Shown: one piece after another, positions 20,834 through 30,600 of the stretch
Layout of the letters: each line of letters begins with the position of its first letter
How positions within the stretch are numbered: position 1 is the first letter of the stretch
Assembly: GCA_022457155.1 (NCBI GenBank)
Contig: JAJGOT010000348.1
Span: 496,001-560,000 of the forward strand
DNA: 64,000 nucleotides
DNA from: Cladopsammia gracilis
Taxonomy: Eukaryota > Cnidaria > Anthozoa > Scleractinia > Dendrophylliidae
Direction of reading: 5' to 3'
Notes under the pieces: generated by a model
What the model was told of the DNA's origin: nothing
Database searches by the model: none
The model's input: the letters and a program-made list of their open reading frames with translations, nothing else
Position numbers and translations under genes: made by a program

Positions 20834-22330
20834 TTATGACTTCGCACGCTTGGTGATCCTTTCAACAAGGAAGGCCACCACGGCAAGGATCAGCAGCCAG
20901 GCGTGTTCACCCAGAAAGGAGATGACCGACCCAGCAGCTTTGAAGATAAAACTCACAATTGAGCCAATCAAGCCAGGCAGGGCGTTGGCTGCCTTTTTGC
21001 CAAGCTCTTTAAGCCCATTTCCAATAGCCTTGGTGGCCTTTGCCAGGCCATTCAAGGTGGCGAGTACCACAGCGCTTATGGTGATGCCAGCTGCCAGAAC
21101 AATCGCTTGCAGGGTCCATCCGTATTTCTTGAAGATTTCTCTAACCCGCTCTCTCAAAGACATGCCCCTTTCACGCACCTCAATTTCTGTGTTGACCCTT
21201 GCTAGCTCTTCTTCACGTTCAGCATCCCGGGCTTCCGCGGCTTCTCTTTCAGAGGGAGAAGTGTTCTCATCCGCTATGATGTGCTTGTCTTCAGCGATCT
21301 GCCGTTCAAGCTCTTCTTTGTACTGTTTCAGTTCGTCTAGTGGTTTCACAGCGTCCTGTTTTCCTCTAAGCTCCTCTCGGCGTCTGTCTAATCCCCTACT
21401 GTCAAGTTTTAGTTTGTCGATTTGTTTTTTTAGTTTGTCTGCTTGTTGAGCAGCTTTTTGTGCATTGTCCAGTTGTTTTCGTTTAGCTTGATGCTCAGCT
21501 TCAACAGCTCGCTTTTCATTTTTTAGTCTTTGTATTGTCTCCGTATCCAGTGGGCCATGTGCATCTTCCTTCTCTTGAATCTGGTCATCAATATCTTTGA
21601 TTCTATTTCTTAGGGCATCCGTGTCGCGGCGAAGTTTTTGTGCATCCGCATCCCTTTGTTCCATTTGTTGTAGTTCCTTTTGTTTTGCTTCCAGTTCTTT
21701 TTGAGTTGCTTCAAATGCAGCATTTGTCTCATTGAACTCTTCAGTCAAAGACTTTCCGAGAGCAGCTTTGATCTCTTTGGGAAGAGAAGCGTTGAAAGTC
21801 TTTTCGGAATCCCCATGGCTTTTTGTGTAAAGAGGATACCATTTGTCTCTGGTATGATATTTTACCTCGATGATGGCTCCACCTGATTTTGGTTTCGGCT
21901 CGTACCGAAAATTAAGTTGACTTCTGTCTATGCTGGGAAACTCGTTCTTAACCTCGTCAAAGGCCATATCATTCATTATTATCAATCGCCGACCTTGAGT
22001 ATCCCCTGTAATGAAAGAGGTTTCTTCAGTGTGGGAGCCTTGTTGTTCTGGGGGCAACCTTGTTCTTGGGATCATAGGCACTTGTTCGCCATATGGTGTG
22101 GAAGCAGCCCCTGGTTCAAAAGGTTGCGTGGTGCCACCTGGTTTAAAGGATTGCGAGGTGTCGGTGTCGGTGTCTTTTAAGGACTGTGCCCACTGATTGT
22201 AGTCTTCTTCTGTCAGAGGAGGATATGGATCCAATGGGTTGTCACCGCCATCATCGTCATTCCCTGTGTCTGGGATGAGAGGGTCTGTGTCCTTTGCCGC
22301 GTCAGGTATATCATATCCGCCTTCTGCCAT
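20834..22330 (-). CDS. Coiled-coil membrane protein, 498 aa
   Basis: The start at 22330 (MAEGGYDIPD) follows a TATATAT box; the longer frame runs into the promoter. The order is an acidic Asp/Pro-rich N-terminus, a globular segment, then about 180 residues of charged coiled coil (roughly residues 200-380). A C-terminal hydrophobic region follows with at least three membrane-type segments, ending WLLILAVVAFLVERI. It is convergent with the preceding plus-strand gene. I recognise the layout from other Polintons but no function is known. It could be an internal core or membrane protein. The frame is intact. Confidence 0.7.
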   Translation of the reverse strand: MAEGGYDIPDAAKDTDPLIPDTGNDDDGGDNPLDPYPPLTEEDYNQWAQSLKDTDTDTSQSFKPGGTTQPFEPGAASTPYGEQVPMIPRTRLPPEQQGSHTEETSFITGDTQGRRLIIMNDMAFDEVKNEFPSIDRSQLNFRYEPKPKSGGAIIEVKYHTRDKWYPLYTKSHGDSEKTFNASLPKEIKAALGKSLTEEFNETNAAFEATQKELEAKQKELQQMEQRDADAQKLRRDTDALRNRIKDIDDQIQEKEDAHGPLDTETIQRLKNEKRAVEAEHQAKRKQLDNAQKAAQQADKLKKQIDKLKLDSRGLDRRREELRGKQDAVKPLDELKQYKEELERQIAEDKHIIADENTSPSEREAAEARDAEREEELARVNTEIEVRERGMSLRERVREIFKKYGWTLQAIVLAAGITISAVVLATLNGLAKATKAIGNGLKELGKKAANALPGLIGSIVSFIFKAAGSVISFLGEHAWLLILAVVAFLVERITKRAKS

Positions 22331-22371
22331 GATGATATATAAATATAAGTTTAAAAACATAAATATATACC
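22331..22371. promoter_or_regulatory. Bidirectional AT promoter, coiled-coil gene / hexon gene
   Basis: 41 bp between divergent start codons. ATATATAA faces left and AAATATATACC lies immediately before the hexon ATG. Confidence 0.6.
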
Positions 22372-23622
22372 ATGGCGGCGGCTGTGCAACCGAATCTACT
22401 TCCATCTCACAGTGAAAAGACAGTGGGTGCCATGAAGGCAGAGCGAACCGTTAAGCGCATCACATTCAACCCTTCTGAGGCCAATCCAGGCGAGACACTG
22501 TACGTCTCGGTGCCCAAGCTGGGCGAGCATGATGTCCTTGTGTCTGGCTCGCTTGCACTTGTGTTTAACATCAACCTAGCCGGGGGCCACGCTAACAACT
22601 TTCTCGTGCAAAATGTTTCTAGGGCCCTGGTGGACAGGCTCGTTGTAAAGTTTGGTGCCACCACCGTCGAGGACACAGTTGGGTACGACATCTATAAGAT
22701 CTTCGAAGACCTTTTCAAATCAACCGATGAGCGGGACAACATGCTTATGGAGGGCATCCAGAGTGTGGATTTGTGTAAGATCCGCTCTGTTGCTGGCGAC
22801 AAGAAGACTTCCGGCGTGGATGCAGAGAACAAACTGGAGACAATATACAAGAATAAGTATCGCATCAAACTGGATCACCAAATCTTAACTGATCACGGAA
22901 TCATGTACCCTCAGGCTCTATACAGTGATCTGGTCTTCGAACTAACCCTAGCCCCCGCAAGCCAAGTTGTCCGAGGGTCAGACACAAGCAAGCTCGTGTA
23001 CAAGTTGGAAAACATCCAGCTGGAGTACGAGACGATCAGAAGTAAGGAGCTGGCCGACGAAGCAACAAGCACTTATACTAGCGGCAAGGGGTTCGCCTAT
23101 GACTTCGTAATGCGAGATAGGGTGCATCCATTCTCAAAAAGCGGTGACACTCGGATAAATCTTCGGGTAAACCCACAGCGCAGGTCTCTCAAGGGCATCC
23201 TCTTGCTGTTCATCAACCCCTATGTTGCGGGTGCAAGGGATTCTGAGAACTATTTCAATCCTGACATCACAAAAGTGAAGGTCACCGTAAATGGGGTTCC
23301 AAACAGGGTCTACAACGAGGGTATCTCCGGCACTGACATGTGGGGTGAAATCTCCCGACACTTTCACACGCGCGGCAGGCCCAACATGAACCTGACCAAA
23401 TATCTCACAGGCAACAAGTTTGGTCTCTGGATTGACCTGCAGTCCATGGCTGACCCAGCTCTGCACGGCAACGGCCAACGGCTCGTCAACACACAGGATG
23501 GCGTGCAACTCGAGATTGAACGAAACGGCACAGGCTCGGGAAATGCAAACTGCCACATTTTCACCATCTCAGACTCACAGTTGAACATCATTAGCAGGCA
23601 ACTGGAATCTGTACAGTACTAA
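22372..23622 (+). CDS. MCP: Major capsid protein (hexon-like, double jelly-roll)
   Basis: A 416-residue intact protein that starts at an ATG directly after ATATATACC. It has the pattern I associate with Polinton/adintovirus hexons: an early VPKLGEHDVLVSGSLALVF strand pair, a DLVFELTLAP strand near the middle and the NPQRRSLKGILLLF strand of the second roll. It would form the trimeric capsomers of an icosahedral virion. Ordering next to the packaging ATPase and near the penton supports this. At 416 residues it is on the short side for the family. Confidence 0.8.
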   Translation: MAAAVQPNLLPSHSEKTVGAMKAERTVKRITFNPSEANPGETLYVSVPKLGEHDVLVSGSLALVFNINLAGGHANNFLVQNVSRALVDRLVVKFGATTVEDTVGYDIYKIFEDLFKSTDERDNMLMEGIQSVDLCKIRSVAGDKKTSGVDAENKLETIYKNKYRIKLDHQILTDHGIMYPQALYSDLVFELTLAPASQVVRGSDTSKLVYKLENIQLEYETIRSKELADEATSTYTSGKGFAYDFVMRDRVHPFSKSGDTRINLRVNPQRRSLKGILLLFINPYVAGARDSENYFNPDITKVKVTVNGVPNRVYNEGISGTDMWGEISRHFHTRGRPNMNLTKYLTGNKFGLWIDLQSMADPALHGNGQRLVNTQDGVQLEIERNGTGSGNANCHIFTISDSQLNIISRQLESVQY

Positions 23623-23631
23623 AATACATAC

Positions 23632-23646
23632 GCATATATATATACC
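23632..23646 (+). promoter_or_regulatory. AT motif upstream of the short ORF/ATPase unit
   Basis: CGCATATATATATACC ends directly at the ATG of the 37-residue ORF. No such motif directly precedes the ATPase ATG at 23770, so both probably share this start region. Confidence 0.55.
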
Positions 23647-23760
23647 ATGACCACAAGCAAGATCAACTTCTATTATCATATAATGAAATACAAAGACTTC
23701 TGGCAAGGGCGCCCTCCCCACCGGCACATGAACCAATTGTTTGCAAACCAACTAATATAG
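23647..23760 (+). CDS. 37-residue ORF, in frame with the ATPase
   Basis: It begins MTTSKINFYYHIMKY, ends with TAG at 23758-23760, and lies in the same frame as the ATPase, whose ATG follows 9 bp later. It is basic and aromatic and starts exactly at the AT promoter motif. It may be the true N-terminus of the ATPase cut off by a nonsense change, an upstream ORF, or a readthrough leader. Confidence 0.45.
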   Translation: MTTSKINFYYHIMKYKDFWQGRPPHRHMNQLFANQLI

Positions 23761-23769
23761 GCGTTGGCT

Positions 23770-24369
23770 ATGGACCCAAGAAAGCTGCCATTCAATGCAC
23801 TAATCGTGGGTCCCACTAACTCTGGCAAGACACAGTATCTTCTAAACCAACTGCGCGGCCCCTTTAGGGGTTGTTTTGATTACATTGTTTTATTCTGCCC
23901 CACATTTATCAAGAACAAGACATACAATGGCTTTGTGGACCGCGATCCGCACATCTTTGTGATTATCTGCCAACAGCATGAAATCGAAGACTGGTTGAAG
24001 CTGGCGAGCTTCTTTTTCACAGGCACTAACACTTTATTCATTCTCGATGACTGTGCCGCCTCAAAAGATGTCAAAGGCCGCACGAGCCAGCTGGTCAATC
24101 TGGGGTTCAGCGCAAGGCATGACGGTATATCCGTGTGGGTCTTGACACAGCAGATTACCAGCATTGCCAAACCATATCGTGATAACATTGCAGCGATCGT
24201 GCTCTTTTACACACCTTCCAGCAAGACAACTAAGGCCATATTCGAAGACTATGCCGGCGAGCTCTCCCACGAGAAGTATAAAGAGTTTATCGCAAGGCTA
24301 AAATCCCGAAAGTTCTCCCACCTGGTTTTCTCTCTTAGGTACCCGTATGGAATTGAGTACAAGATTTAA
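23770..24369 (+). CDS. ATP: Genome-packaging ATPase (FtsK/HerA type)
   Basis: A 199-residue protein starting MDPRKLPFNALIVG. Walker A is GPTNSGKT near residue 13, and Walker B is the FILDDCA block near residue 95. A VLTQQI sensor-like strand follows. This is the short HerA-type ATPase that fills capsids of Polintons, adintoviruses and other hexon-bearing viruses. The ATG at 23770 is chosen because the frame upstream is closed by TAG at 23760 and the bases between contain no other ATG. The domain is complete. Confidence 0.82.
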   Translation: MDPRKLPFNALIVGPTNSGKTQYLLNQLRGPFRGCFDYIVLFCPTFIKNKTYNGFVDRDPHIFVIICQQHEIEDWLKLASFFFTGTNTLFILDDCAASKDVKGRTSQLVNLGFSARHDGISVWVLTQQITSIAKPYRDNIAAIVLFYTPSSKTTKAIFEDYAGELSHEKYKEFIARLKSRKFSHLVFSLRYPYGIEYKI

Positions 24370-24406
24370 AATACACACGCATATATATATATATACCATA
24401 TATACC

Positions 24407-24646
24407 ATGGATGTGCCAACCAGCCTACACAAGCTCACTGTGCTTTCACAGCTTTTGGATGAATTGCACAAACACACACTTGATGCACAAAACAAAATTA
24501 TCAAAGCCGCTAGTGAGGAAAATCTGCGCCTTATGCTTCTCAACAGATATCCCTTGCGATTGAATTCTATGCCAGACACCATGGTGGGGCTTATACGTGA
24601 GATTGAAACTCTTTTACCAGCAATCAAGAGAATTATCGAAAATTAA
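24407..24646 (+). CDS. Small helical protein, 79 aa
   Basis: It starts MDVPTSLHKLTVLSQLLDEL after TATATATATACC repeated twice. It is predicted all-helical, with Leu/Ile heptads and no membrane segment. The longer frame to 24347 overlaps the ATPase end and is less likely. Family unknown; it sits in the virion gene cluster. Confidence 0.6.
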   Translation: MDVPTSLHKLTVLSQLLDELHKHTLDAQNKIIKAASEENLRLMLLNRYPLRLNSMPDTMVGLIREIETLLPAIKRIIEN

Positions 24647-24678
24647 AAAAATACACACACATTATATATATACCCCTG

Positions 24679-25281
24679 ATGATGGCACAAGCAGCTGAAG
24701 ACCAGGTCGACTTGAGCGAAGTAATGCAGATGCTGGAGGCTGCCCCTGATACCGCACCTCCCACAGGTCTCGTGTGTGACAATGGCATTCCTGCCAAACG
24801 TGAGAAGCTGGCAATCCTTGTTTCAACCGGCAAGGCCAAAGAATCTATCGGCGTGCAGCTTACACATGATCATGTGAAGCGCCTGTCAGACAAGGACGTT
24901 GACAAGTACATCAAAAGGTACGAGGCCTATGTCGGCAACAAGACAACAGAATCCCTAGTTGATTCAGCCATAATGCTCTTGTCCAAAGGAGTTGGCATGG
25001 TGGTCGACCTTGATGATGTCAAGGAATTACAGAAAGAACTCAAAAATGATTACATCATCTACCAGGAGCTGTCAAATCTTGCTGGAGGTCTTGCCCTGAG
25101 ATGCGGCCGATGGCTGGCACTTGCCAATGCTGCTCTCATCACAACAAAACACGTCAAGTTTGAACGAGAGCCTGATCACAAGCCTGACTTAATAGAATTG
25201 GAACCACAACCCACACATCCAAGCAGAGACAGTGAAGGTTATCCACTCGAGGGCTTTGATGAAGTTGGGCTGGGACCTTGA
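24679..25281 (+). CDS. Conserved Polinton protein, 200 aa
   Basis: The double ATG start follows TATATATATACCCCTG, the same arrangement as at the 226-aa gene. It is hydrophilic in the N-terminal half (VDLSEVMQMLEAAP), with a central helix LLSKGVGMVVDLDDV and an acidic Pro-rich tail. The 3' end runs into a 12-bp tandem repeat. I recall similar proteins from cnidarian Polintons, without function. Confidence 0.6.
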   Translation: MMAQAAEDQVDLSEVMQMLEAAPDTAPPTGLVCDNGIPAKREKLAILVSTGKAKESIGVQLTHDHVKRLSDKDVDKYIKRYEAYVGNKTTESLVDSAIMLLSKGVGMVVDLDDVKELQKELKNDYIIYQELSNLAGGLALRCGRWLALANAALITTKHVKFEREPDHKPDLIELEPQPTHPSRDSEGYPLEGFDEVGLGP

Positions 25282-25360
25282 AGGAACCTGGGCGGAACCT
25301 GGGCGGAACCTGGGCGGAACCTGGGCGGAACCTAGGTGGAACCTGGGCGGAACCTGTCAG
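25275..25360. repeat. 12-bp tandem repeat, GGAACCTGGGCG units
   Basis: About seven units of GGAACCTGGGCG with small changes span the stop codon of the 200-aa gene and the region upstream of the next AT promoter. Confidence 0.8.
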
Positions 25361-25402
25361 CACACCTGGCCAAATTTTCAAAATCATATATATATACCCA
25401 CT

Positions 25403-25861
25403 ATGGACACACCACTCGAGACGATCCCTGAAGAAACTCAAACTCCAACGCCAACTCCAACACCTGCACGCGTTACCTCTGAGGTCCCGAAAACAAAGCC
25501 TGCAACAGAAAAGAACCCAGGCCGTGTTGCTTCTGGCAAAAGGCTAGCAGAGCGCAACCGCCTGGCCCGTGAAGCAAAGAAAAAGGCCGAAGCACAAAAG
25601 GCCGCACCCAGTTCTGCAAACCAACCCTCAACAAGTGACACAACAACTGACACTAACAGCAACTCAATCTTTTATATTCTGGGGGTTGGAGGGTTGATTG
25701 TCTCTGTTATGGGTGTGTATTACCAACGCGAAGCCATAATGCAAAAGCTTGGCCACAAACCAAACACACTGACCCCACCACCAGCAAACACACCGACCCC
25801 ACCACCAGAACAACCCCCATCTCGAATTCCAGTAAGACAAGGAATCAAAAAAATGGAATAA
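25403..25861 (+). CDS. Pro-rich single-pass membrane protein, 152 aa
   Basis: It starts MDTPLETIPEETQTP after TATATATATACCCACT. A Thr/Pro-rich N-terminus, a basic Arg/Lys/Ala segment, one clear transmembrane helix (IFYILGVGGLIVSVMGVYY, near residues 90-110) and a Pro/Thr C-terminal tail follow. This is a likely virion or assembly membrane protein by layout only. Confidence 0.6.
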   Translation: MDTPLETIPEETQTPTPTPTPARVTSEVPKTKPATEKNPGRVASGKRLAERNRLAREAKKKAEAQKAAPSSANQPSTSDTTTDTNSNSIFYILGVGGLIVSVMGVYYQREAIMQKLGHKPNTLTPPPANTPTPPPEQPPSRIPVRQGIKKME

Positions 25862-25894
25862 AAAATAAACACATATGTATACTGCACACAAACC

Positions 25895-26116
25895 ATGGCT
25901 GACAATAAGCTTGTGAAGTCTATCCTCGACGCCGCAACAATAACTGGCCTTGTCGCTGGTATTGGTTGGATTGGGAAAAAGGCCATCAAAGAAAACTTCA
26001 CTGCCGACCCCAGTGCAAGCTTGATGAACTATGTCAAGTTCACAGCCGTCATGGCTGGCAGCATCGCGCTGAAGAAATATCTCGAGGACCAGAAAATTCT
26101 CCCAGACAACATGTAA
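25895..26116 (+). CDS. Small membrane-type protein, 73 aa
   Basis: It starts MADNKLVKSILDAATITGLV after ATATGTATAC. One hydrophobic Gly-rich segment at about residues 12-28 and a shorter second one near 45-58. Function unknown. Confidence 0.55.
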   Translation: MADNKLVKSILDAATITGLVAGIGWIGKKAIKENFTADPSASLMNYVKFTAVMAGSIALKKYLEDQKILPDNM

Positions 26117-26141
26117 AACCATATGTATACACACAACCACA

Positions 26142-26579
26142 ATGGCCAGCATTGCAATAATGGCCCTTGGCGCTGTTTTGAATGCTGCGGCTTTCACTGG
26201 CGGCAATTATCTCGCGAAGTATCTATCTGGTGATAATGGGAAGGCAGCAATGGATGAGAAAATCCGGCATGACAAAGCTCTGGAACAATACCAAGCGGCT
26301 TATGCTAAATACCAGAAGGACCGCACTAAGCTCCTCGACTGGATTGCAGCCAATGATCGGATAAAACACCAAGCTAGCCAAAACTTTCAAACCACCGACC
26401 AAGCCCTGGTCTTGTACAACCAGATGCATAAATCGCAACCTGATAAACAAATCAAAGATTACAAAGAGCCCCAGTTCTCAGACTTCTACAAACCCAGCCA
26501 ACAACAGCAGACTGGTGAACTTGCTTTTATTGGAGGCACCTTGCTTGCAGGTGGGTATGCGGCCTATCGCCTTCTGTAA
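26142..26579 (+). CDS. Two-ended membrane protein, 145 aa
   Basis: It starts MASIAIMALGAVLNAAAFTG after ATATGTATACACAC. A hydrophobic N-terminus, a central Gln/Lys-rich helical region (EQYQAAYAKYQKDRTKLL) and a C-terminal hydrophobic segment (ELAFIGGTLLAGGYAAYRLL). The layout recurs in Polintons; function unknown. Confidence 0.6.
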   Translation: MASIAIMALGAVLNAAAFTGGNYLAKYLSGDNGKAAMDEKIRHDKALEQYQAAYAKYQKDRTKLLDWIAANDRIKHQASQNFQTTDQALVLYNQMHKSQPDKQIKDYKEPQFSDFYKPSQQQQTGELAFIGGTLLAGGYAAYRLL

Positions 26580-26619
26580 AAAAAATCGGCAACACAATAC
26601 ATAAGTATATACCATCCCT

Positions 26620-27609
26620 ATGGAAGCCAAACTCTCAAAGATCTATTACAGTCCTAAAGGCTACTGGAAAGGCCTTGCTGCTGTCAAAAAGCTAGCTGCA
26701 GCAGCCAAGGTCTCTGAAGAGGCGGCAAAGAAATGGCTTGTCAAACAAGCCCTTTGGCAAGTTTACCTCCCTGCACCACGCCATATCCCTCGCCCAAAGT
26801 TTGATGTTCAAACTCCTAATGCAGTACATCAAGCTGATCCACTGTTTTTGCCACACGACAAACTGCCACATGGGAGGAAAATTTACAAATATGCTTTGAC
26901 AGTTGTTGATGTGGCTAGCCGTTACAAAGCAGCAGAGCCCTTGACTTCGAAAGAGTCTGATGAAGTTTCGAAGGCGCTTACACGTATTTACAGGCGTGGG
27001 CCTTTGAAATGGCCACAACTGTTGCAAGTCGATCCGGGGACAGAGTTTATGGGGGCTGTGACTAAAGAGACTGAGGCCCATAAAACAACCATTCGTCGTG
27101 GGCGTGTTGATATCCACAGAGACCAAGGGATTGTTGAAAGATTCAACAGAACCCTGGCTGAACGATTGTTTGGTTACCAGTACGCAGTTGAAATGAATCT
27201 GCCCTCTGGCCGTTCGACTGCTTGGGTTAAAAGATTGCCAGATGTTATCTCGGCCTTGAACAATGAAGTGACTCAACTCACTGGCAAGAAGCCTGCGCAA
27301 GCGATCAAATAGAAAGCAACCTCAGCTAAGCCAGCGACACCATATTTGAGACCAGTTGGCAAGAAGGAAAAGAAGCTCCCTCCTAGGGTTAATTTGCGAT
27401 ATCTGTATTACCCCGGTGAGCTTGAAGGCGGTAGTCGACGGGCAACTGATCCGATCTGGTCTTTGAAAGTCTACCAAATACAAAGGATTGACACCAAGCC
27501 AGATGCGCCGGCTGTCTATTATCTGTACGATGGACCCAAGCGCGGGTTTGTGCGTGAGGAGTTGATGGTTGTGCCACCAGGCACTCAGTTGCCTCCGGTA
27601 TCTTTGTGA
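26620..27609 (+). pseudogene. INT: Retroviral-type integrase, nonsense-mutated
   Basis: Frame 26620-27312 encodes 230 residues with the DDE core: HQADPLFL, the VVDVASRYK strand, QVDPGTEFMG (second Asp) and DQGIVERFNR (catalytic Glu). A TAG at 27310-27312 then interrupts the same frame, which continues for about 98 codons to a TGA at 27607-27609 and carries a C-terminal chromo/SH3-like segment (YYLYDGPKRGFVREEL). The catalytic core is intact but the tail would be lost. It uses the ATAAGTATATACC-type promoter and overlaps the PolB gene end by 25 bp, tail to tail. Confidence 0.85.
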
Positions 27610-30600
27610 CGATATGCAAGCGTATGGACGCCATCGTCTTTTATCCAGCGCTTTGAATCAAAGGGCGAGAGTGTTATCTTGGTGATGTGCTCACCGAAGA
27701 TTTGGTGGCCTTTGCTTCGGAGCCTGTCCATCCCATGCTTGAAGGCCCGCCGATCGAAAAGAGCTTCCTTGTAATTCTGGTGGATGATCTCTTTCTTTGT
27801 GACAACCTTTGTGGTGCCCTTTGCTTTCTTGATGTTTTTGTCGTCCTCTAGCAAGATAGAGTACATCTTCGAGCGAAGACACACAACCTCTGAGATGGGC
27901 ACACCCTCGCACTCGTCCTTCATCTTCCCAATGACCTTCTTGTTAAGCTGGCTGTGGAGTGGATGGTCCTTGGGATAGTCACTCGTGTCATAGAGTTCAT
28001 CCCAAAGGTTCTCCATGTCTTTGTAAACATCATCCGTCTTGATCTCGAGGAGCAGAGAGTCTGTGTCTGTGTAAAGTAGGTCTACGCGTGGACCATATTT
28101 CAGCTTGAGATGTTTGTAATAGAAGTCATACATCAGTGTTTTGGAAAGATCAAGGATGCACATGCCTGTGTAGACTGGACGGTTGAAGAGGATTTTCTCC
28201 CTGTGCATCTGGATCCCCGCCATGTTAGCTCCAAAGACTGTTGCTCTGGAAAACAGCGGGCTTGCGATAAGCTTTCTAATCTTGTCTTGCTCGTGCGATC
28301 GGACAAGCTTCATGTCGATTCGATTTCTGAGGTTCTCCATTGTCTTACCGAAGACTGAGTTGTTCATGAGCTTGAAGAAGTTCTTCTCAAAATCGGAAGT
28401 GGCCTTCTTTCTGAGCTCAGTGTTCAGGGAGATGTATGGCTCCATCCAAGCCCTCTGCTCAAACTTGAGCATTTTGTGGATTTTCGTCAACTTCATTCCC
28501 AGATCCAGGTACTGCTGGAGATTTCTGTAATGCAACACATACCGAGATTTCTTGTTTAGGGTAAGGAGCAGCTTCTGTGTCTTGTCTTCTGACTGTCCCT
28601 CTGCCAAGGCCCTTTGATATGGAGACATCCATGCCTTAGGAACGGCCTGACTTTCTGGGGCAAGAGGATAAGCGTTGTGCTCATCGTGCAGCTCCTCGGG
28701 GTACTCAAGATCAACCTCGAGGATGTAACCAATCTTTCTGTTTGACCTCCACTTCCTGATCTGGTGTTGAGTTGGAAAGACAGGGCACCATGAGAAGTTG
28801 CCAACTGGGAGAGGCTGACTCATGGCCCATCCATATAGATTGTTCGCGTCGAGATACATGATATAACTTGACTCTTCGTTGGGGTTGTGATCGTGAAGAT
28901 AGGGGTTGTTAGCCTTGCAGTACTGCCTGCTCTCCATGGATATACCACCTCGCAAGCCTCTTTCAACAAAGAGATGCATGTCAACATCTGTGAGCAGCTC
29001 CAGGTTGATGCCCGTATACCTGAGAAGGGCGTCCCATGAGAGGCCAGGGCTTGTGTAATAATGTGCCGGGTCAAGCTTGTAATGTTGCAGACATGTTTTT
29101 CTGAAGTTCTCGAAAACATCGGCCAGAAGAAGCACATCTGTCATGAGGTAGAGATCGTGGTAATCTCCAAGCGTCTTGCATTCAAATACCTCCCACACTT
29201 TTTGCGCGTGGGCGTATTCCTTATCTGAGATACCTTCCTTCTTGAGCTCGCTATAGAAGGCATCCTTCGGCGGGAGAGATGTCTCCTCGAATCGAGCCCA
29301 TGAGTCCATGTATTCGTATGGGTAAATCCCTTTTTGCAGGAGAAGGTTGCGTTTGGCTTGGTTCTCCTCATAGCTTGCCGTGATTGTGAAGGACTCTGAC
29401 TTGTTTGCTTCAACCAGGGCACTGAGGCTTGACCGCATGAACTGCAAGCTGTCAATGAACCTTAGCTTGCCGAGGGAGAAAGAGATGTATTTCTCCATAT
29501 TGTTGGGAATGCATGTCAAATCAGATTGAATGCCTGCAATTCCACTCATGATGTGGTGTGCATCATAACCCTTCAAGTTGTGAAAGTTTACGGGGATTAT
29601 TTCCGTTTTCGGGTTGGTTCGGAAATAGTTGATGTTGCAAAAACTGTGAGCCGCACCCAGATATTTACCTGTAATGTGGCAATGATCTTTGACTGCGTCT
29701 CGAACAGAGTCTTGGATTAGAGACTCCCCGCAGAAAAGACAGTCGACCTGCTCGAATAAATTTTCTGTGATGGGCTTCCATTTGTTTCTTGGCCCAACAA
29801 ATGGGAACTCTTCTAACTCACCATCCTCGCCCTTGATGTAAGTTTTGAATGCCTTTTGGTAACATTTGTTGGTGAAACGATGAACAAAGCCCACGTATTC
29901 TCCGGTATTTGGATCATAGACTTCAGTGGCATCCCTGTGGTTCCTCTTGGTGAGAGACTTGTTACAGATGTGACAGTCAGTTGCGCTGTTGAATTCAATC
30001 CATTCCTTTCTCGTCATTGAGAGTGGTGCCTTGTCTTGTAGTTCGTCTCTGATCTCTGCTTCCAGCTGCTGAAGGCTGTTAAGAAAGACCGGCACCGCGT
30101 CCTCTCCTCTGTTTAGGTAAGGGCCCTTTATCTCCCCATCAGAGCGAACAGCTAACATGCAGAACCCACAGGGTTTGTGTATGGATGTCGCAGTAGTGCT
30201 GCTCTGTTGGGGATCTGGTATGCATCCATGGACTTTTTCGACAATGCTTTCGAAGTCAGCATAAATAACCCAAGGCTTCTTCATCTGGTTCTGAAAGTTC
30301 TCAAAGTGGAGGAAGTTTTCACCTTCTTTGGGCATTTCAACTCGTGCCGGCCTGCCTTTTACTCCCCTGCAATAGAAGAGATGGTCGGTGAGAACCCTTT
30401 CTGAAGAGAAGGGTTGGAGACACCTGTCACAGTGATGCATGCGACGCCCAACATTGAACTCACTGTGTAGAAGTCTGCTCATGCTCTTGATGTAACAATA
30501 ATGCGAAGTGTGTATGTCTGTGAGCAACATCAGATTAATCCTTCGCAGATTGGGATCCCCTTGCTCACTGACTCTGATTACAACCACCTTGTTGTTTTTC

